DNA of 64,000 nt from Bifidobacterium sp. ESL0745 (GCF_029433335.1 NZ_JAQTHX010000001.1:992001-1056000); one strand, 5' to 3'; counted from the first letter of the stretch, positions 45,120-54,997 are shown. Translations and numbers: made by a program. Notes: generated by a model not told the origin, from the letters alone.

Positions 45120-46927
45120 TGAGCACCGACAAGACGAAAAAACTTCTGCCGGACCCCTCAACAGTCTCGGCATCAAAAGACACAATCGAAGCACCCCCTC
45201 AAATGATGCGGGAACCAGAGACAACGACAACATCATCTTCAATATCGATAGGAACGATGCCTGAACCGCCATTCACTGCAGAAGCCAGTCCTCAAAAATC
45301 GTCTATGACTGATATCGATGACGATACGCTGGCCCGGGCGATCCTCACTTTCTGCATCGACAGCGCCGATGCGCTGCTGTTCGCCACCATCAAAGGAGCC
45401 GGAGATGCCGTGACCGCACTGCGGCTTATCGCGGATGAAAAAGGTGGTGCCGCCAACCGTAACAGGCTTGATAAGACGTTCGCCATAGGCACCGCCAAAT
45501 GGGGAAGAAAAGTCAATGCGCGAGGCATGGGTTCCTTCCATCACGGACTGGAACGTTGGCGAGAACGTCTGCATCAACTGCCGTCAAACGACGTTCATGA
45601 GCTCAAAGAATGGTTCACCGTAGACGGGACGCAATGGATCATCGGGCCAGCCAGCCCTTATTGGCCTGTCCAACTTGACGATCTGTCCATCAGAAAAGAC
45701 TGGGCCTCCCCCTTGTGTCTATGGGGCATCGGCGACCCTGCAGTCTTGACCAGTTGCGCGCATCCGCTGGCCATCGTCGGCTCGCGTGGAGCCGACGACT
45801 ACGGGCGGTATGCAGCCAAAACCATCGCCAAAAAGGCTGCGGAACAAGGGCATCTGGTGGTCTCCGGAGGTGCGTTCGGCATCGACGCCGCAGCCCATTG
45901 GGGAGCCCTGGATGCCATGAGCGGCATCGGCGAAAACGAAAGCGGGCGAACGGTGGCGATCTTTGCCGGAGGTCTCAACCACATCGGCCCCGAACGCAAC
46001 CAACCCCTGTTCGAACGCATCAAAGCCAGTGACGGAGCCCTTATCAGCGAACTGTGTCCGAACACTATCCCCGAAGCACGACGATTCCTGCTGCGAAACC
46101 GCATCATCGCAGCTTTGGCATCCACGGTTGTCGTCGCCCAGGCACGCAGTCGATCAGGCGCTCTCAATACAGCCAATTGGGCGGCGGAGCTCGGCCGCGA
46201 AGTCTACGCCGTCCCTGGCAACATCAACATGCCCAGCAATACCGGATGCAATTGGCTCATCCGCGATCAGCGAGCGACCATCCTGACCACAGTCAACGCC
46301 ATCGACGAAATATGCCACGAGGGACATGCTCCAAAAATAATGCGTTTTGAGCAGAGGACGCTGACACCCAACGCCGATGCAACTGCGGAAAACCAAACAT
46401 CAATGCCGATATCCGATGCCCCCTTACGTTCCAAGGAGACCAGCCACGATTATGCCAATCAACCACGGCAGCATTCCGATAACCCCACTGTCAACCGAAC
46501 AAATAGCGTCCTGCGAGTCCCTTTGCCAGACGCGACCAAGACTTCGCAACCTTGCCAAGGCAACGTCACGATGGCAGAATGCACATCCCTACACCCCAAG
46601 CCACAACCGGCAGCGCACGAGGCCAAGCCCTCCGACACACAAAAGGAGGTGCTGACAGCCATTCGTCGTTGCAGAAGGCAGGGTGGAACAGCCACTCATG
46701 AAACCATTCTTGCGATGCTCAACATGCCAAATCCTAAACTCAAAAATCAATCGAAAACGCCGAACCCCGCCAATACGACAATGCAGCAACAACCATGGGA
46801 TATCGGCAGACTGGAAAGCGAACTCGGAGAAATGGAACTGTTGGGCATGGTGCGTCTGGAAGCGGGCATGGTGCGTATCACTATCTCGAATAACAGGAAA
46901 GTGAACGATCAACAAGCGATCACTTGA
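45119..46927 (+). CDS. dprA: DNA-processing protein DprA, extended
   Basis: 602 residues, against 300-400 usually. A charged, low-complexity N-terminus (1-60) precedes a SAM-like region, then the Rossmann-fold core: LAIVGSRGADDYGRYAAKTIA, VVSGGAFGIDAAAHWGALDA, AIFAGGLNHIGP, ISELCPNTIPEARRFLLRNRIIAAL, QARSRSGALNTANWAAELGREVYAVPGNI. A 110-residue Gln/Asn/Ser/Pro-rich linker leads to a C-terminal winged helix (TATHETILAML ... LGMVRLEAGMVRI). Loads RecA on transforming DNA in competent species; competence here is not established. ATG overlaps the comM stop. Confidence 0.92.
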   Translation: MSTDKTKKLLPDPSTVSASKDTIEAPPQMMREPETTTTSSSISIGTMPEPPFTAEASPQKSSMTDIDDDTLARAILTFCIDSADALLFATIKGAGDAVTALRLIADEKGGAANRNRLDKTFAIGTAKWGRKVNARGMGSFHHGLERWRERLHQLPSNDVHELKEWFTVDGTQWIIGPASPYWPVQLDDLSIRKDWASPLCLWGIGDPAVLTSCAHPLAIVGSRGADDYGRYAAKTIAKKAAEQGHLVVSGGAFGIDAAAHWGALDAMSGIGENESGRTVAIFAGGLNHIGPERNQPLFERIKASDGALISELCPNTIPEARRFLLRNRIIAALASTVVVAQARSRSGALNTANWAAELGREVYAVPGNINMPSNTGCNWLIRDQRATILTTVNAIDEICHEGHAPKIMRFEQRTLTPNADATAENQTSMPISDAPLRSKETSHDYANQPRQHSDNPTVNRTNSVLRVPLPDATKTSQPCQGNVTMAECTSLHPKPQPAAHEAKPSDTQKEVLTAIRRCRRQGGTATHETILAMLNMPNPKLKNQSKTPNPANTTMQQQPWDIGRLESELGEMELLGMVRLEAGMVRITISNNRKVNDQQAIT

Positions 46928-47103
46928 CCATGTTTGTCCAGATAAGGAATCCGCTAGATACACCTCATCTGCATAAATGCAAGCAGGAATTCAGTCAGTT
47001 ATCCGCAATCCTAATGGAATGAGAAGGCCCAAGCACTAAGCAGATCGATCGCACAAACCGAAAGGAAAACGTATGGAATCGAACCACTATAATCGAAATG
47101 GTC

Positions 47104-47448
47104 TCAGTTTTGCCACTGGCAACGCTTCAAATCAACGACCCATCCTTTTTCGCCGGCGTTCTCATGTTTGGGGGCAGGAGGCACAAATGAAACACCTTCA
47201 TCCTCAAGCAACGCCCGTTGCCGATCCGGTCCTCCGAACGCAAATCCGGGAGCCAATGACCCGTCGCGAAAAACCACGCGATGACATGGAATCACGCCGG
47301 GTTCAGGATTGGAATGAAGTGCATAGCCCACAAACCTCGCGTTGTGCGGCTTGCCCGCGAGCGCCGCCACCTGGCCATATGTGGCCACCTTGCCTTCAGG
47401 TATTTCCTTGACGACATCGTAGACACGTGCATTGAATGTTCCGCTCAT
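47104..47448 (-). CDS. MGMT-family DNA alkyltransferase-like protein
   Basis: 114 residues from ATG 47448. NARVYDVVKEIPEGKVATYGQVAALAG and the helix-turn-helix RFVGYALHSN precede the active-site PCHRVVFRDG. The Cys is present, so it is not the Trp-containing ATL variant; it lacks the N-terminal domain of full Ogt/Ada proteins. GAGGG is unusually close to the ATG. Divergent from the flavoprotein gene. Confidence 0.9.
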   Translation of the reverse strand: MSGTFNARVYDVVKEIPEGKVATYGQVAALAGKPHNARFVGYALHSNPEPGVIPCHRVVFRDGSLAPGFAFGGPDRQRALLEDEGVSFVPPAPKHENAGEKGWVVDLKRCQWQN

Positions 47449-47541
47449 ACCCTCATAGTAAGAGTGCCTCGCCCATATGGGAAGAGCCAACCTACCCCGC
47501 TTCTGCAATGCTCTTGCTGGCCTTGTGCCATAATCGGGGGT

Positions 47542-49521
47542 ATGAGTCCAGAACAAGTTGAAGACATCTACGATGTGGTGATCATCGGCGCGGGGGCGGC
47601 CGGATTGTCGGCAGCATTGGGAATCCTCAGGTCCAATGAGGTCAAGACGATGAATGCACGGGGACGAAGTCCGAAGCTGCTGGTCATCTCGAAATTACAG
47701 GCGCTGCGTTCACACACCGGTTCAGCTGAAGGCGGCATCGCGGCGAGCCTGGGCAACATCGAGCACGACGATTGGCGTTGGCATTATTACGACACCGTCA
47801 AAGGCGGCGATTGGCTGGTCGACCAGGACGCGGCAAAGATATTGGCCGAATACGCCCCGCAGACCGTCGTCAACCTCGAACGCAGTGGCGTGGCATTCTC
47901 ACGTACCGAAAATGGACATATCGCCCAGCGCAAGTTCGGTGGGCATACGAAAGACTACGGAAAGGCGCCCATACGTCGTGCGGCCTATGCCGCCGATCGT
48001 ATCGGCCATCAGATCCTCTATGCGCTGTGGCAACAATGCATCGGCGCAGGAGTGGAGTTCGCCGAAGAATGGTATGTCACCGACCTGGTGCTTGACGAGG
48101 CTAACAACAGGGCTTGCGGCGTGGTCGCGTTTGACACGCACACCGGAAAGACGCATGCCATCGCCTCCCGCAACGTCGTTGTGGCGACAGGCGGCGCTGG
48201 GCGGCTTTTCCACACGACCTCGAACTCATGGGATCTGACTGGAGACGGAATGGCATTGGCACTGAAGGCTGGCCTGCAGCTTGAGGATTCGGAATTCGTG
48301 CAGTTCCACCCTACGGGTCTGGCGCATACCGGTATCCTGCTTTCTGAAGCCTCACGTGGCGAAGGCGGTATCCTGCGCAACGCCGACGGCGAGGCCTTTA
48401 TGGCCCGCTATGCCCCCGAACACAAGGACTTGGCGGCACGTGACGTGGTCAGCCGGTGCATCATGGCTGAAGTCGATGCGGGACGCGGCGTAGCCGACCC
48501 AAAGGATCCGGATGGTCCCAAGGATTGCGTGTGGCTGGATATGACCGGCATCGACAAGACACATATGCAGGAGGTGCTTCCCCAAGTACTCGAAACCATT
48601 CATGATTACGCAGGGTTGGACCCCAGCAAGGACTGGGTGCCTGTCAAGCCCACCGCGCATTACACTATGGGCGGTATTCCCATCACCACCAGCGGCGAGG
48701 TCTACCGCTGGCAGGACGGCAAGCGCCATATTGTCAACGGCCTGTATGCAGCCGGCGAATGCTCCTGCGTCAGCGTTCACGGCGCGAACCGCTTGGGGGG
48801 CAACAGTCTGCTCGACGCGTGCCTTTTCGGCACACGCTGCGGCGAATCCATCGCCAGAAACATTGCCGATGAAACCGATGAAGCCGCTGACGCTGAAGAA
48901 CGGTCTTTGGATATGCAGAGCCAAAGCGCAACCCGTAGCACAGCGGACCAACGCCAACAGTCGATCAAAGACCTGCTGATTTCATCCAATAGCGATCATG
49001 CCACAGCCGAAAATGAAAGAAACAGCACTATCACAACATCAACAGCCCAATCAGCTGAAACCAAAGATGGCTCGCTTTCCGTTGCGGATTCACAGACCGC
49101 CACATTTACGGTCAAAGAATCAGATAAGGACAACCCGTACCAACTGTTGGCTGACCTTGGAACGACGATGGAGCACGCCGTAGCGGTTCGTTGCGACGCA
49201 GACAGCATTGCAAAAGCGCAACGAACAATCACCGACAAGCTGCTTCCTCAGGCACATGCCTTGCATTCCCATTCAGACAGCCCAGCTTTCAATCAGGAGT
49301 TAACGGCCATTTTCGAGGTCGACAACCTTATTGAACTGGCACAAGCCATGCTCAACGCCTCGGCTGCACGGCATGAATCCCGCGGCGCATTTTCCCGCAC
49401 CGATTTTCCGAAACGCGACGATGAACATTTCCTGACCCATTCGATGGCCGATGACAACGGCAACGTGACGTGGCAACCGGTCCACATCGTCGACATTCCG
49501 CCGAAATCACGTGCATACTGA
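47542..49521 (+). CDS. Succinate dehydrogenase/fumarate reductase flavoprotein subunit (SdhA/FrdA-like)
   Basis: 659 residues. Rossmann motif VVIIGAGAAGLSAA, FAD-linking region ALRSHTGSAEGGIAAS with the His that carries FAD covalently in SdhA/FrdA (aspartate oxidases lack it), and QFHPTG, SEASRGEGGILRN, HYTMGGIPI and HGANRLGGNSL of the active site. An insert of about 80 Ser/Thr/Asp-rich residues (about 450-530) lies before the C-terminal helical domain. The Fe-S subunit gene follows after 97 bases. No membrane-anchor genes are present. Confidence 0.9.
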   Translation: MSPEQVEDIYDVVIIGAGAAGLSAALGILRSNEVKTMNARGRSPKLLVISKLQALRSHTGSAEGGIAASLGNIEHDDWRWHYYDTVKGGDWLVDQDAAKILAEYAPQTVVNLERSGVAFSRTENGHIAQRKFGGHTKDYGKAPIRRAAYAADRIGHQILYALWQQCIGAGVEFAEEWYVTDLVLDEANNRACGVVAFDTHTGKTHAIASRNVVVATGGAGRLFHTTSNSWDLTGDGMALALKAGLQLEDSEFVQFHPTGLAHTGILLSEASRGEGGILRNADGEAFMARYAPEHKDLAARDVVSRCIMAEVDAGRGVADPKDPDGPKDCVWLDMTGIDKTHMQEVLPQVLETIHDYAGLDPSKDWVPVKPTAHYTMGGIPITTSGEVYRWQDGKRHIVNGLYAAGECSCVSVHGANRLGGNSLLDACLFGTRCGESIARNIADETDEAADAEERSLDMQSQSATRSTADQRQQSIKDLLISSNSDHATAENERNSTITTSTAQSAETKDGSLSVADSQTATFTVKESDKDNPYQLLADLGTTMEHAVAVRCDADSIAKAQRTITDKLLPQAHALHSHSDSPAFNQELTAIFEVDNLIELAQAMLNASAARHESRGAFSRTDFPKRDDEHFLTHSMADDNGNVTWQPVHIVDIPPKSRAY

Positions 49522-49618
49522 TTTATCGGGCAAACCGAAACCCATCGGCGAATGGACATCCAACAGGCCACGGTTCGTGGCAGACTGGCAGACGAAAAAC
49601 ACAACGAAGGCAGTGACA

Positions 49619-50701
49619 ATGAGTGAAGATGCGATGCAGGGCATGAATGTGACCATACGAATCCAACGGTTCGCCCCGGCACAGGAGCGTGAGCGCCCCC
49701 GCCGCCATTCTTCAAGCCCGTTCGGCAGCAAGGCGCGAGGCGGCAGTCCGTTCGGTTCTTCGCCTTCGTCACGTCGAGTACGCGGCAAACACTGGACGCA
49801 AGACTACACCATTGGCACCCGCCCCGGGCAGACCTTGCTCGACTGCCTGCTGAACATCAAACGTGATATCGACCCCACACTTGCATTCCGCTATTCCTGT
49901 GGTCACGGCATCTGCGGTTCAGACGCGGTATCCATCAACGGCACACCCACGCTGCTGTGCACTGCCAAAGTCGAGGACTACGCCAAGGCCGAATCGAATC
50001 CAGGCAGCGACGCCAATGCAATAGCCGACGCGGGATTCCGCTCCACCACATCCACGGGCAGCAAAAACACTGCCGGCACTGGCGTTTCAAATCCAGACAC
50101 CAACGCACCATTTGACGGCAATACATATTCACATCCCGATCTCAACGCGGGCGGTAACCAAAGTTCCACCGATGTCAACAAGTCAAGCTCCCTCGCAACG
50201 AACCAAGACGTTCAATCAAGCCTCGATATCATCGAAATCGCCCCGCTTCCGGGCTTTCAAGTCCAACGCGATCTCATTGTCGATATCGATCAGATGATGA
50301 ATCAGATCAAAAGGCTCGAACCCTATCTCAAGGCGGACGGCAAGCTGGCCACCACCAAAGACGGCAAAATCGACATGTTCGAATATCTGCAACGCCCTGA
50401 AGCGCTCAAACGATACGAGCTCTTGAGCAACTGCATCTCGTGCGGGGTATGCGAAGGCAGCTGCCCGGTCTACGCCGGCGGAGAGGCATTCATCGGCCCA
50501 GCAGCGCTTATTGCGGCTTCCCGGTTCATCAACGACTCACGAGACAATGCTACCGGCGAACGGCTCGATGCCATCGCCACCGTCGACGGCATCACCGCCT
50601 GCCAGTCCGTGCGTGCCTGCAGCCGCAAGTGCCCGCGCGGCATCGATGTGGGCGAGGAAATGTGGCAGCTCACCGAACGGGTCAAAAACCGGCAAAACTA
50701 G
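49619..50701 (+). CDS. Succinate dehydrogenase/fumarate reductase iron-sulfur subunit (SdhB/FrdB-like)
   Basis: 360 residues, about 100 longer than usual. [2Fe-2S] ligands Cys94, Cys99, Asp102 and Cys114 in YSCGHGICGSDAVSINGTPTLLC match the Asp-containing variant of SdhB. The C-terminal domain has CISCGVCEGSCPVY and CQSVRACSRKCPRGID for the [4Fe-4S] and [3Fe-4S] clusters. Two inserts: a SPFGS-containing segment (20-56) and an Asn/Ser/Thr-rich segment (about 121-200) that separates the two cluster domains. ATG 49619 follows GAAGG. Partner of the upstream flavoprotein. Confidence 0.9.
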   Translation: MSEDAMQGMNVTIRIQRFAPAQERERPRRHSSSPFGSKARGGSPFGSSPSSRRVRGKHWTQDYTIGTRPGQTLLDCLLNIKRDIDPTLAFRYSCGHGICGSDAVSINGTPTLLCTAKVEDYAKAESNPGSDANAIADAGFRSTTSTGSKNTAGTGVSNPDTNAPFDGNTYSHPDLNAGGNQSSTDVNKSSSLATNQDVQSSLDIIEIAPLPGFQVQRDLIVDIDQMMNQIKRLEPYLKADGKLATTKDGKIDMFEYLQRPEALKRYELLSNCISCGVCEGSCPVYAGGEAFIGPAALIAASRFINDSRDNATGERLDAIATVDGITACQSVRACSRKCPRGIDVGEEMWQLTERVKNRQN

Positions 50702-51039
50702 TTCTCTTCATTGGCTTCACTACACCACCTGTGTTTATTATTCAAAGAGACAACCGGTAATACTGGGATGCCTGTGAAGACCAGCATATCGGAAAGTTAA
50801 CTGTCGCCGCAAAAAAGTACAACACAGGTGGCATCACGAGATTCCGCAATCAGACCTAGCCAAACTTGCTGAAACATACATGTCTCAAGACACCATTTTT
50901 CAAAATATTTGCACGACAAAATCGTTGATCGGCCGCCCATCCCCGCCTTTCATTGGGTTTTGGCGATTGCTCGCCGTATCATGAAGACCAGTAATCGGTT
51001 GTCGCTATACACGACAAACACTAGAACTGCAGGGTGAAG
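50702..51039. other. Intergenic region
   Basis: 338 bases between sdhB-like and methyltransferase genes. No gene, terminator with a T-run or recognisable RNA was found. The methyltransferase promoter presumably lies here. Confidence 0.4.
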
Positions 51040-51684
51040 ATGAACAAGACGACATACACGAATATGGCCAAGGTCTGGCAATTCGCCGAAGAATACGCAT
51101 TGGGGCTCGAAAACGACACTGTGCGCAAAGCCCGCGCCGATGCCGAGGCGGCCGGCCTTCCGCAAGGTTCCGCAGCCCAGGCCAATCTGCTGCGTTTCAT
51201 CACCCAGACATTGAATGCGACCTCGATCATCAGCGTCGGCACCGGCTCGATCGTCGAAACGTTGCAACTGGTAGATGGTCTGGGCGGTGCGGGCCAGCTG
51301 ACGGCTGTGGATTCCTCAGCTCGAGGCATCACCATGATCCGTAACCTGTTTTCGGGTTTTTCGGATTCGGCTGACAACCGCACCACGCTGCGCGCCGTCA
51401 ACACTTCCCCGACTGTGTTCTTACCGCGCCTCAACGCTGGAACCTATGATCTGATCGTCGTTTCCGGCATCGTCTCAAACTACGAGCCTTCCTTCGTTGA
51501 AGCAGCGAATCTTCTGAAAGTCGGCGGGCGCATCATTTTCACTGATATGTCAGGCCTCGCCTATCCCAATGACAACAAGCCGGATGTGATGCGCACGTTG
51601 CTGACCAATGTAGAGGATGACGAACACTTCGAACAAGCTCTGACCCCGACTGGAACCGGCATGCTTATCGCCGTCAAGCGCTGA
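51040..51684 (+). CDS. O-methyltransferase family protein (class I SAM)
   Basis: 214 residues from ATG 51040 (AGGG upstream; GTG 51034 is possible). The SAM-binding motif is SIISVGTGSIVETL, then GQLTAVDSSARGITMIRNLF and YDLIVVSGIVSNY, and KVGGRIIFTDMSG. It belongs to the actinobacterial O-methyltransferase group without known substrate. Confidence 0.86.
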   Translation: MNKTTYTNMAKVWQFAEEYALGLENDTVRKARADAEAAGLPQGSAAQANLLRFITQTLNATSIISVGTGSIVETLQLVDGLGGAGQLTAVDSSARGITMIRNLFSGFSDSADNRTTLRAVNTSPTVFLPRLNAGTYDLIVVSGIVSNYEPSFVEAANLLKVGGRIIFTDMSGLAYPNDNKPDVMRTLLTNVEDDEHFEQALTPTGTGMLIAVKR

Positions 51685-51752
51685 ATATGAACACTTTTAA
51701 AGTCCCGATCTTGACCTATTAGATTCCAAGTTGTCTGAGCCTCAAAAAGAGC

Positions 51753-51796
51753 AAAGAAGGATGCCTCCGTCCAAAGCCGGATACGCATCCTTCTTT
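51753..51796. terminator. Bidirectional terminator
   Basis: Perfect 12-bp arms AAAGAAGGATGC / GCATCCTTCTTT with a 20-base loop, followed by TTG; A-run on the other side. It lies between the methyltransferase gene and the convergent LOG-family gene. Confidence 0.88.
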
Positions 51797-51841
51797 TTGT
51801 TTACCATTGGCATTTTGTCATATCGCTATTTTGTCACTCGA

Positions 51842-52690
51842 CTATTTCGTCATTCCGCCGATTGCCAGCCGTACCGCCTCCTCAGGATCATCGGTGAACT
51901 GCACCTTTTTCAGATCGTCTTTCGAAATGAGCCCACGGTCGAGCATCGGCCCCTGAACCCAGTCGAACAGTCCCTTCCAGTATTGCGTATCGAAAAGCAC
52001 CACCGGCTTTGGCGAGGTCTTGCCGGTCTGCACCAACGTCAGGATCTCGAACATCTCGTCAAGCGTGCCAAACCCACCGGGGCAAACGATAAGTGCCGAA
52101 GAATACTTGACGAACATCATCTTACGCACGAAGAAGTAGCGGAAATTCATGCCGAGGTTCACCCACTGGTTGAGCCCTTCCTCGTGCGGTAACTCAATGC
52201 CCAGACCCACGGAAACTCCACCTGCTTCGGCCGCACCACGGTTCGCGGCTTCCATGATGCCAGGGCCACCACCGGTGATGACGTTAATACCGTTCTGTGC
52301 AGCCATCTGGCCCATGCGCATGGCCTGGTGGTATTCCGGCTCGTCCCTTTTCACACGGGCCGAACCGAAAATGCACAACGCCCGTCCAAGGTCGGCAAGT
52401 GCATCGAAGCCTTCCACAAATTCAGATTGGATACGCAGCACCCGCCACGGGTCGCCATGCCGCCAATCCTTGCTGTTATGCGTTTTGGCCATATGAGAAT
52501 CAGCGAAAACGTTATGGGCCGCTTCCTTTGCACCACCGGTATCGAAAGCATCAGCATCATCCGTACCGTCGGAAGCGGCAAGCAGCGCCTGATCCGGGGT
52601 CTGCTTCGGAATCATCGACCCGCGCATAAGTACCGATCCGCTGCGATGCGTCTCTCCCAATGGCGAGTGTTCGTCGGTTCCCTTGTCCAT
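51842..52690 (-). CDS. TIGR00730/LOG-family Rossmann protein
   Basis: 282 residues. A disordered N-terminus (1-90) precedes the LOG core: LCIFGSARV, GGGPGIMEAANRGAAEAGG and PGGFGTLDEMFEILTLVQTGK, the nucleotide-binding motif of the family. Plant and some bacterial members release cytokinin base from the nucleotide; others are nucleotide hydrolases. Substrate here is unknown. AAAGGA precedes the ATG. Confidence 0.9.
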   Translation of the reverse strand: MDKGTDEHSPLGETHRSGSVLMRGSMIPKQTPDQALLAASDGTDDADAFDTGGAKEAAHNVFADSHMAKTHNSKDWRHGDPWRVLRIQSEFVEGFDALADLGRALCIFGSARVKRDEPEYHQAMRMGQMAAQNGINVITGGGPGIMEAANRGAAEAGGVSVGLGIELPHEEGLNQWVNLGMNFRYFFVRKMMFVKYSSALIVCPGGFGTLDEMFEILTLVQTGKTSPKPVVLFDTQYWKGLFDWVQGPMLDRGLISKDDLKKVQFTDDPEEAVRLAIGGMTK

Positions 52691-52921
52691 TTCACATCCT
52701 TTTCGTTATTCGCCGGCCATCTTTCATGCAACCAGACGCGACCAATATTCACACCGGTCATGCTGTAATGCAACAGAACCGGTACCTGATGTATAGCATT
52801 CTGCCACACACCGGCAACCAAGGCATCCGTTTCTCTTTCACGAAAGATAACAAAACCACGGAACCGACGATGGCGGCAGAGATGCGAATACAAACACCAA
52901 CACTTCTTCCGGCGAATTTCT

Positions 52922-54907
52922 TCAATGACCAATAACCATCGGAACTTCCAGACGTATGGAATCGAGATCAACATCAAAATCGCACGATGATACTTCTGCC
53001 AGCCTGCATGAGTTGTTGTAGATTGCCAATGCCAACCGATGCCTGGCGCGGATGGTCCAATCCGTGGCCAGCAAATCGAAACCGATCTCATAGAACTGCC
53101 CCACCGGCGTCGGTTCAAAAGACTCGAACGAATCCTTGTGCGCGGTCGCGATCCAGCCACGTGTCACCATGTTCTCCATCTCGCGCGATTTTCGCGGCAC
53201 ACAGACCGGATAGACGGACTTGTCGTCGGCGGACTGGCTGCCCACTGCCTCCCGTTTTTCCTCAAGCGGCACCAGCGCACTCAGATCTCTGCTGACCTGC
53301 ACGTAATTGCCTTCGCCGTATTCTATCAGCGAGGCGCAGAGATTCGTGTCCCCTGCCGTCGATTTGATGCGCAGGCTGATGTACGGGGTGCCGGAAACGT
53401 GGCAATCGTACGGCAGAGGTTCCGAAACGTATAGCAGGCGCTTGTCATTAGGCTTGTCGGATTGAGAGAACGGCACCAGCTCGGGGATTCGCCCGCCCTT
53501 GATCGTGGCGATATGAAGGGGCTTTGGCGTATCGGAGATATCGTTCTGCGCGTCTGCAGATACGTTCGCAAAGCTGTTCGTGGACGTTTTCGCCCCTGTA
53601 GCATCTTCCGCCACAAGACCAAACACAGTACCGAACTCTGTCTTGGCACCGCCCGCATTGTTGGCTTGCCCCTCAGCAGATGTATCCGTTCCGACATCTG
53701 CCACAACATCGGCATCCGCATCATTCAGCACGTTGAGTGTCCCGAGACGCGCGTCTCCGACTCCACTGCGAACCCCGAACTTGCGAATCCGCGTCCCCGG
53801 CACCGGCCAACTCGCGTAATTCTGCCAGTTGCCGTTGTCGTCCTCCACACAGACTTGAGGCTCATCCATAATGCCGTTGTCGATGCCTTTGAGCCAGTAG
53901 TCGAACCAACGTTCCAGCGTCTTGAGCCAGACAACATTACGCACGTCGAACGGGTCATCGTGGCCATACTGGTGCAGCCACATCTTGCGCGGGACATCCG
54001 CCTGCCCCAGCGCCTTCCAGTAGCCGCTGACCTGGTTCATCATCACATTGAGGTCGTGGGTGCCGTGCACCAGGAACACGCTGGCCTTGAAATCCTTGAC
54101 ATGGCTTCGGTAGTCGCGTTCCCGCCAGAATTCGTTGTAGGAGCGGTGCAGCTTGTCCGCACCGTCATGCAACCGCTGCCATCCTCCGTGCGAATTGAAC
54201 CGCTGCAACCGTCCTTCGGCCGCGGTCTGCAAGGTGACGGCGAAATTGTCCGGCTCGAACCAGCCGCCGTCCGCATCGTCGCCGTCGAGCAACGCACCTT
54301 GGGGATGATACCAGTCGTATTGGCTGGAAATGGCGGAGATCGGCACGATGGTTCTAAGCCCTTCCACCCCGGTGGCGGCCATGCCGTTGGCCACCGACCC
54401 GTCGTAGGATTTGCCGATCGCCCCGACCAGGCCGGAAGCCCAATCCGCTTTCATCTCGCTTTGCGGCGAGCGCACATCACGTGTCGAATAGCCCTTGAGC
54501 CTGCCGTTGACCCAGTCGACCACGGCGTTGGCGCTGGCCACGTCCTGCGGCCCGCCGATATCACAGAAACCTGCGGAACGCGAGGTGCCGGCGGTGCTTA
54601 AGAGCACGACGGCATAGCCACGCGGCACGAAATAGTTGTCATACAGGAACGGGAACCGTACCAACGGGCTGTTCCATGGGTCTTCAGGATGGGCATATAC
54701 GATTTTCTCGCCATGCCGATCATAAAGTTCGTAATACGGACTTGCGTCCATGATGACCGGTATCTTCGCGGTGCCATCCAGTTCGCGCGGCCGGATGATA
54801 TCGGCTCGGATCAGATCATTGCGGCCATCCTTGTCCTCATCGCCCGGCAACTCGATGTAGACGAACTCACGAATGGCATCCTCAAACGAAAACCGTGCCT
54901 CACTCAT
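52922..54907 (-). CDS. Xaa-Pro dipeptidyl-peptidase-type (CocE/NonD) hydrolase
   Basis: 661 residues. Catalytic Ser in GKSYDGSVANGMA, Asp region VHGTHDLNV and His in HQYGHDDPFDV; a C-terminal jelly-roll domain begins near YVSEPLPYDCHVSG and ends in SIRLEVPMVIGH. It removes X-Pro dipeptides from peptide N-termini, most likely. An insert of about 80 residues, Asp/Ala/Asn/Thr-rich (LNDADADVVADVG ... SADAQNDISD), separates the hydrolase and jelly-roll domains. AAGGA precedes the ATG. Confidence 0.87.
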   Translation of the reverse strand: MSEARFSFEDAIREFVYIELPGDEDKDGRNDLIRADIIRPRELDGTAKIPVIMDASPYYELYDRHGEKIVYAHPEDPWNSPLVRFPFLYDNYFVPRGYAVVLLSTAGTSRSAGFCDIGGPQDVASANAVVDWVNGRLKGYSTRDVRSPQSEMKADWASGLVGAIGKSYDGSVANGMAATGVEGLRTIVPISAISSQYDWYHPQGALLDGDDADGGWFEPDNFAVTLQTAAEGRLQRFNSHGGWQRLHDGADKLHRSYNEFWRERDYRSHVKDFKASVFLVHGTHDLNVMMNQVSGYWKALGQADVPRKMWLHQYGHDDPFDVRNVVWLKTLERWFDYWLKGIDNGIMDEPQVCVEDDNGNWQNYASWPVPGTRIRKFGVRSGVGDARLGTLNVLNDADADVVADVGTDTSAEGQANNAGGAKTEFGTVFGLVAEDATGAKTSTNSFANVSADAQNDISDTPKPLHIATIKGGRIPELVPFSQSDKPNDKRLLYVSEPLPYDCHVSGTPYISLRIKSTAGDTNLCASLIEYGEGNYVQVSRDLSALVPLEEKREAVGSQSADDKSVYPVCVPRKSREMENMVTRGWIATAHKDSFESFEPTPVGQFYEIGFDLLATDWTIRARHRLALAIYNNSCRLAEVSSCDFDVDLDSIRLEVPMVIGH

Positions 54908-54968
54908 ATCTCTTGTCCTTCGCTCGTCGCGACTTCTTCGTATTTAAAGAATACAGGACGCCCTTCCG

Positions 54969-54997
54969 ATTAGTCATACTCTATTAATATGACTAAT
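54969..54997. promoter_or_regulatory. Inverted repeat upstream of the PepX-type gene
   Basis: ATTAGTCATA-N9-TATGACTAAT, a perfect 10-bp inverted repeat 60-90 bases before the start codon at 54907. Its size is typical of a dimeric repressor operator; no matching regulator gene is in the window. Confidence 0.6.

Noticed and set aside
47104..47448. Alkyltransferase-like (ATL) protein without catalytic Cys
   Set aside because: The motif reads PCHRV, so the alkyl-acceptor Cys is present.
47542..49521. L-aspartate oxidase (NadB)
   Set aside because: The FAD-linking His (RSHTGSAEGG) and an adjacent SdhB-like gene point to SdhA/FrdA; no nadA or nadC nearby.
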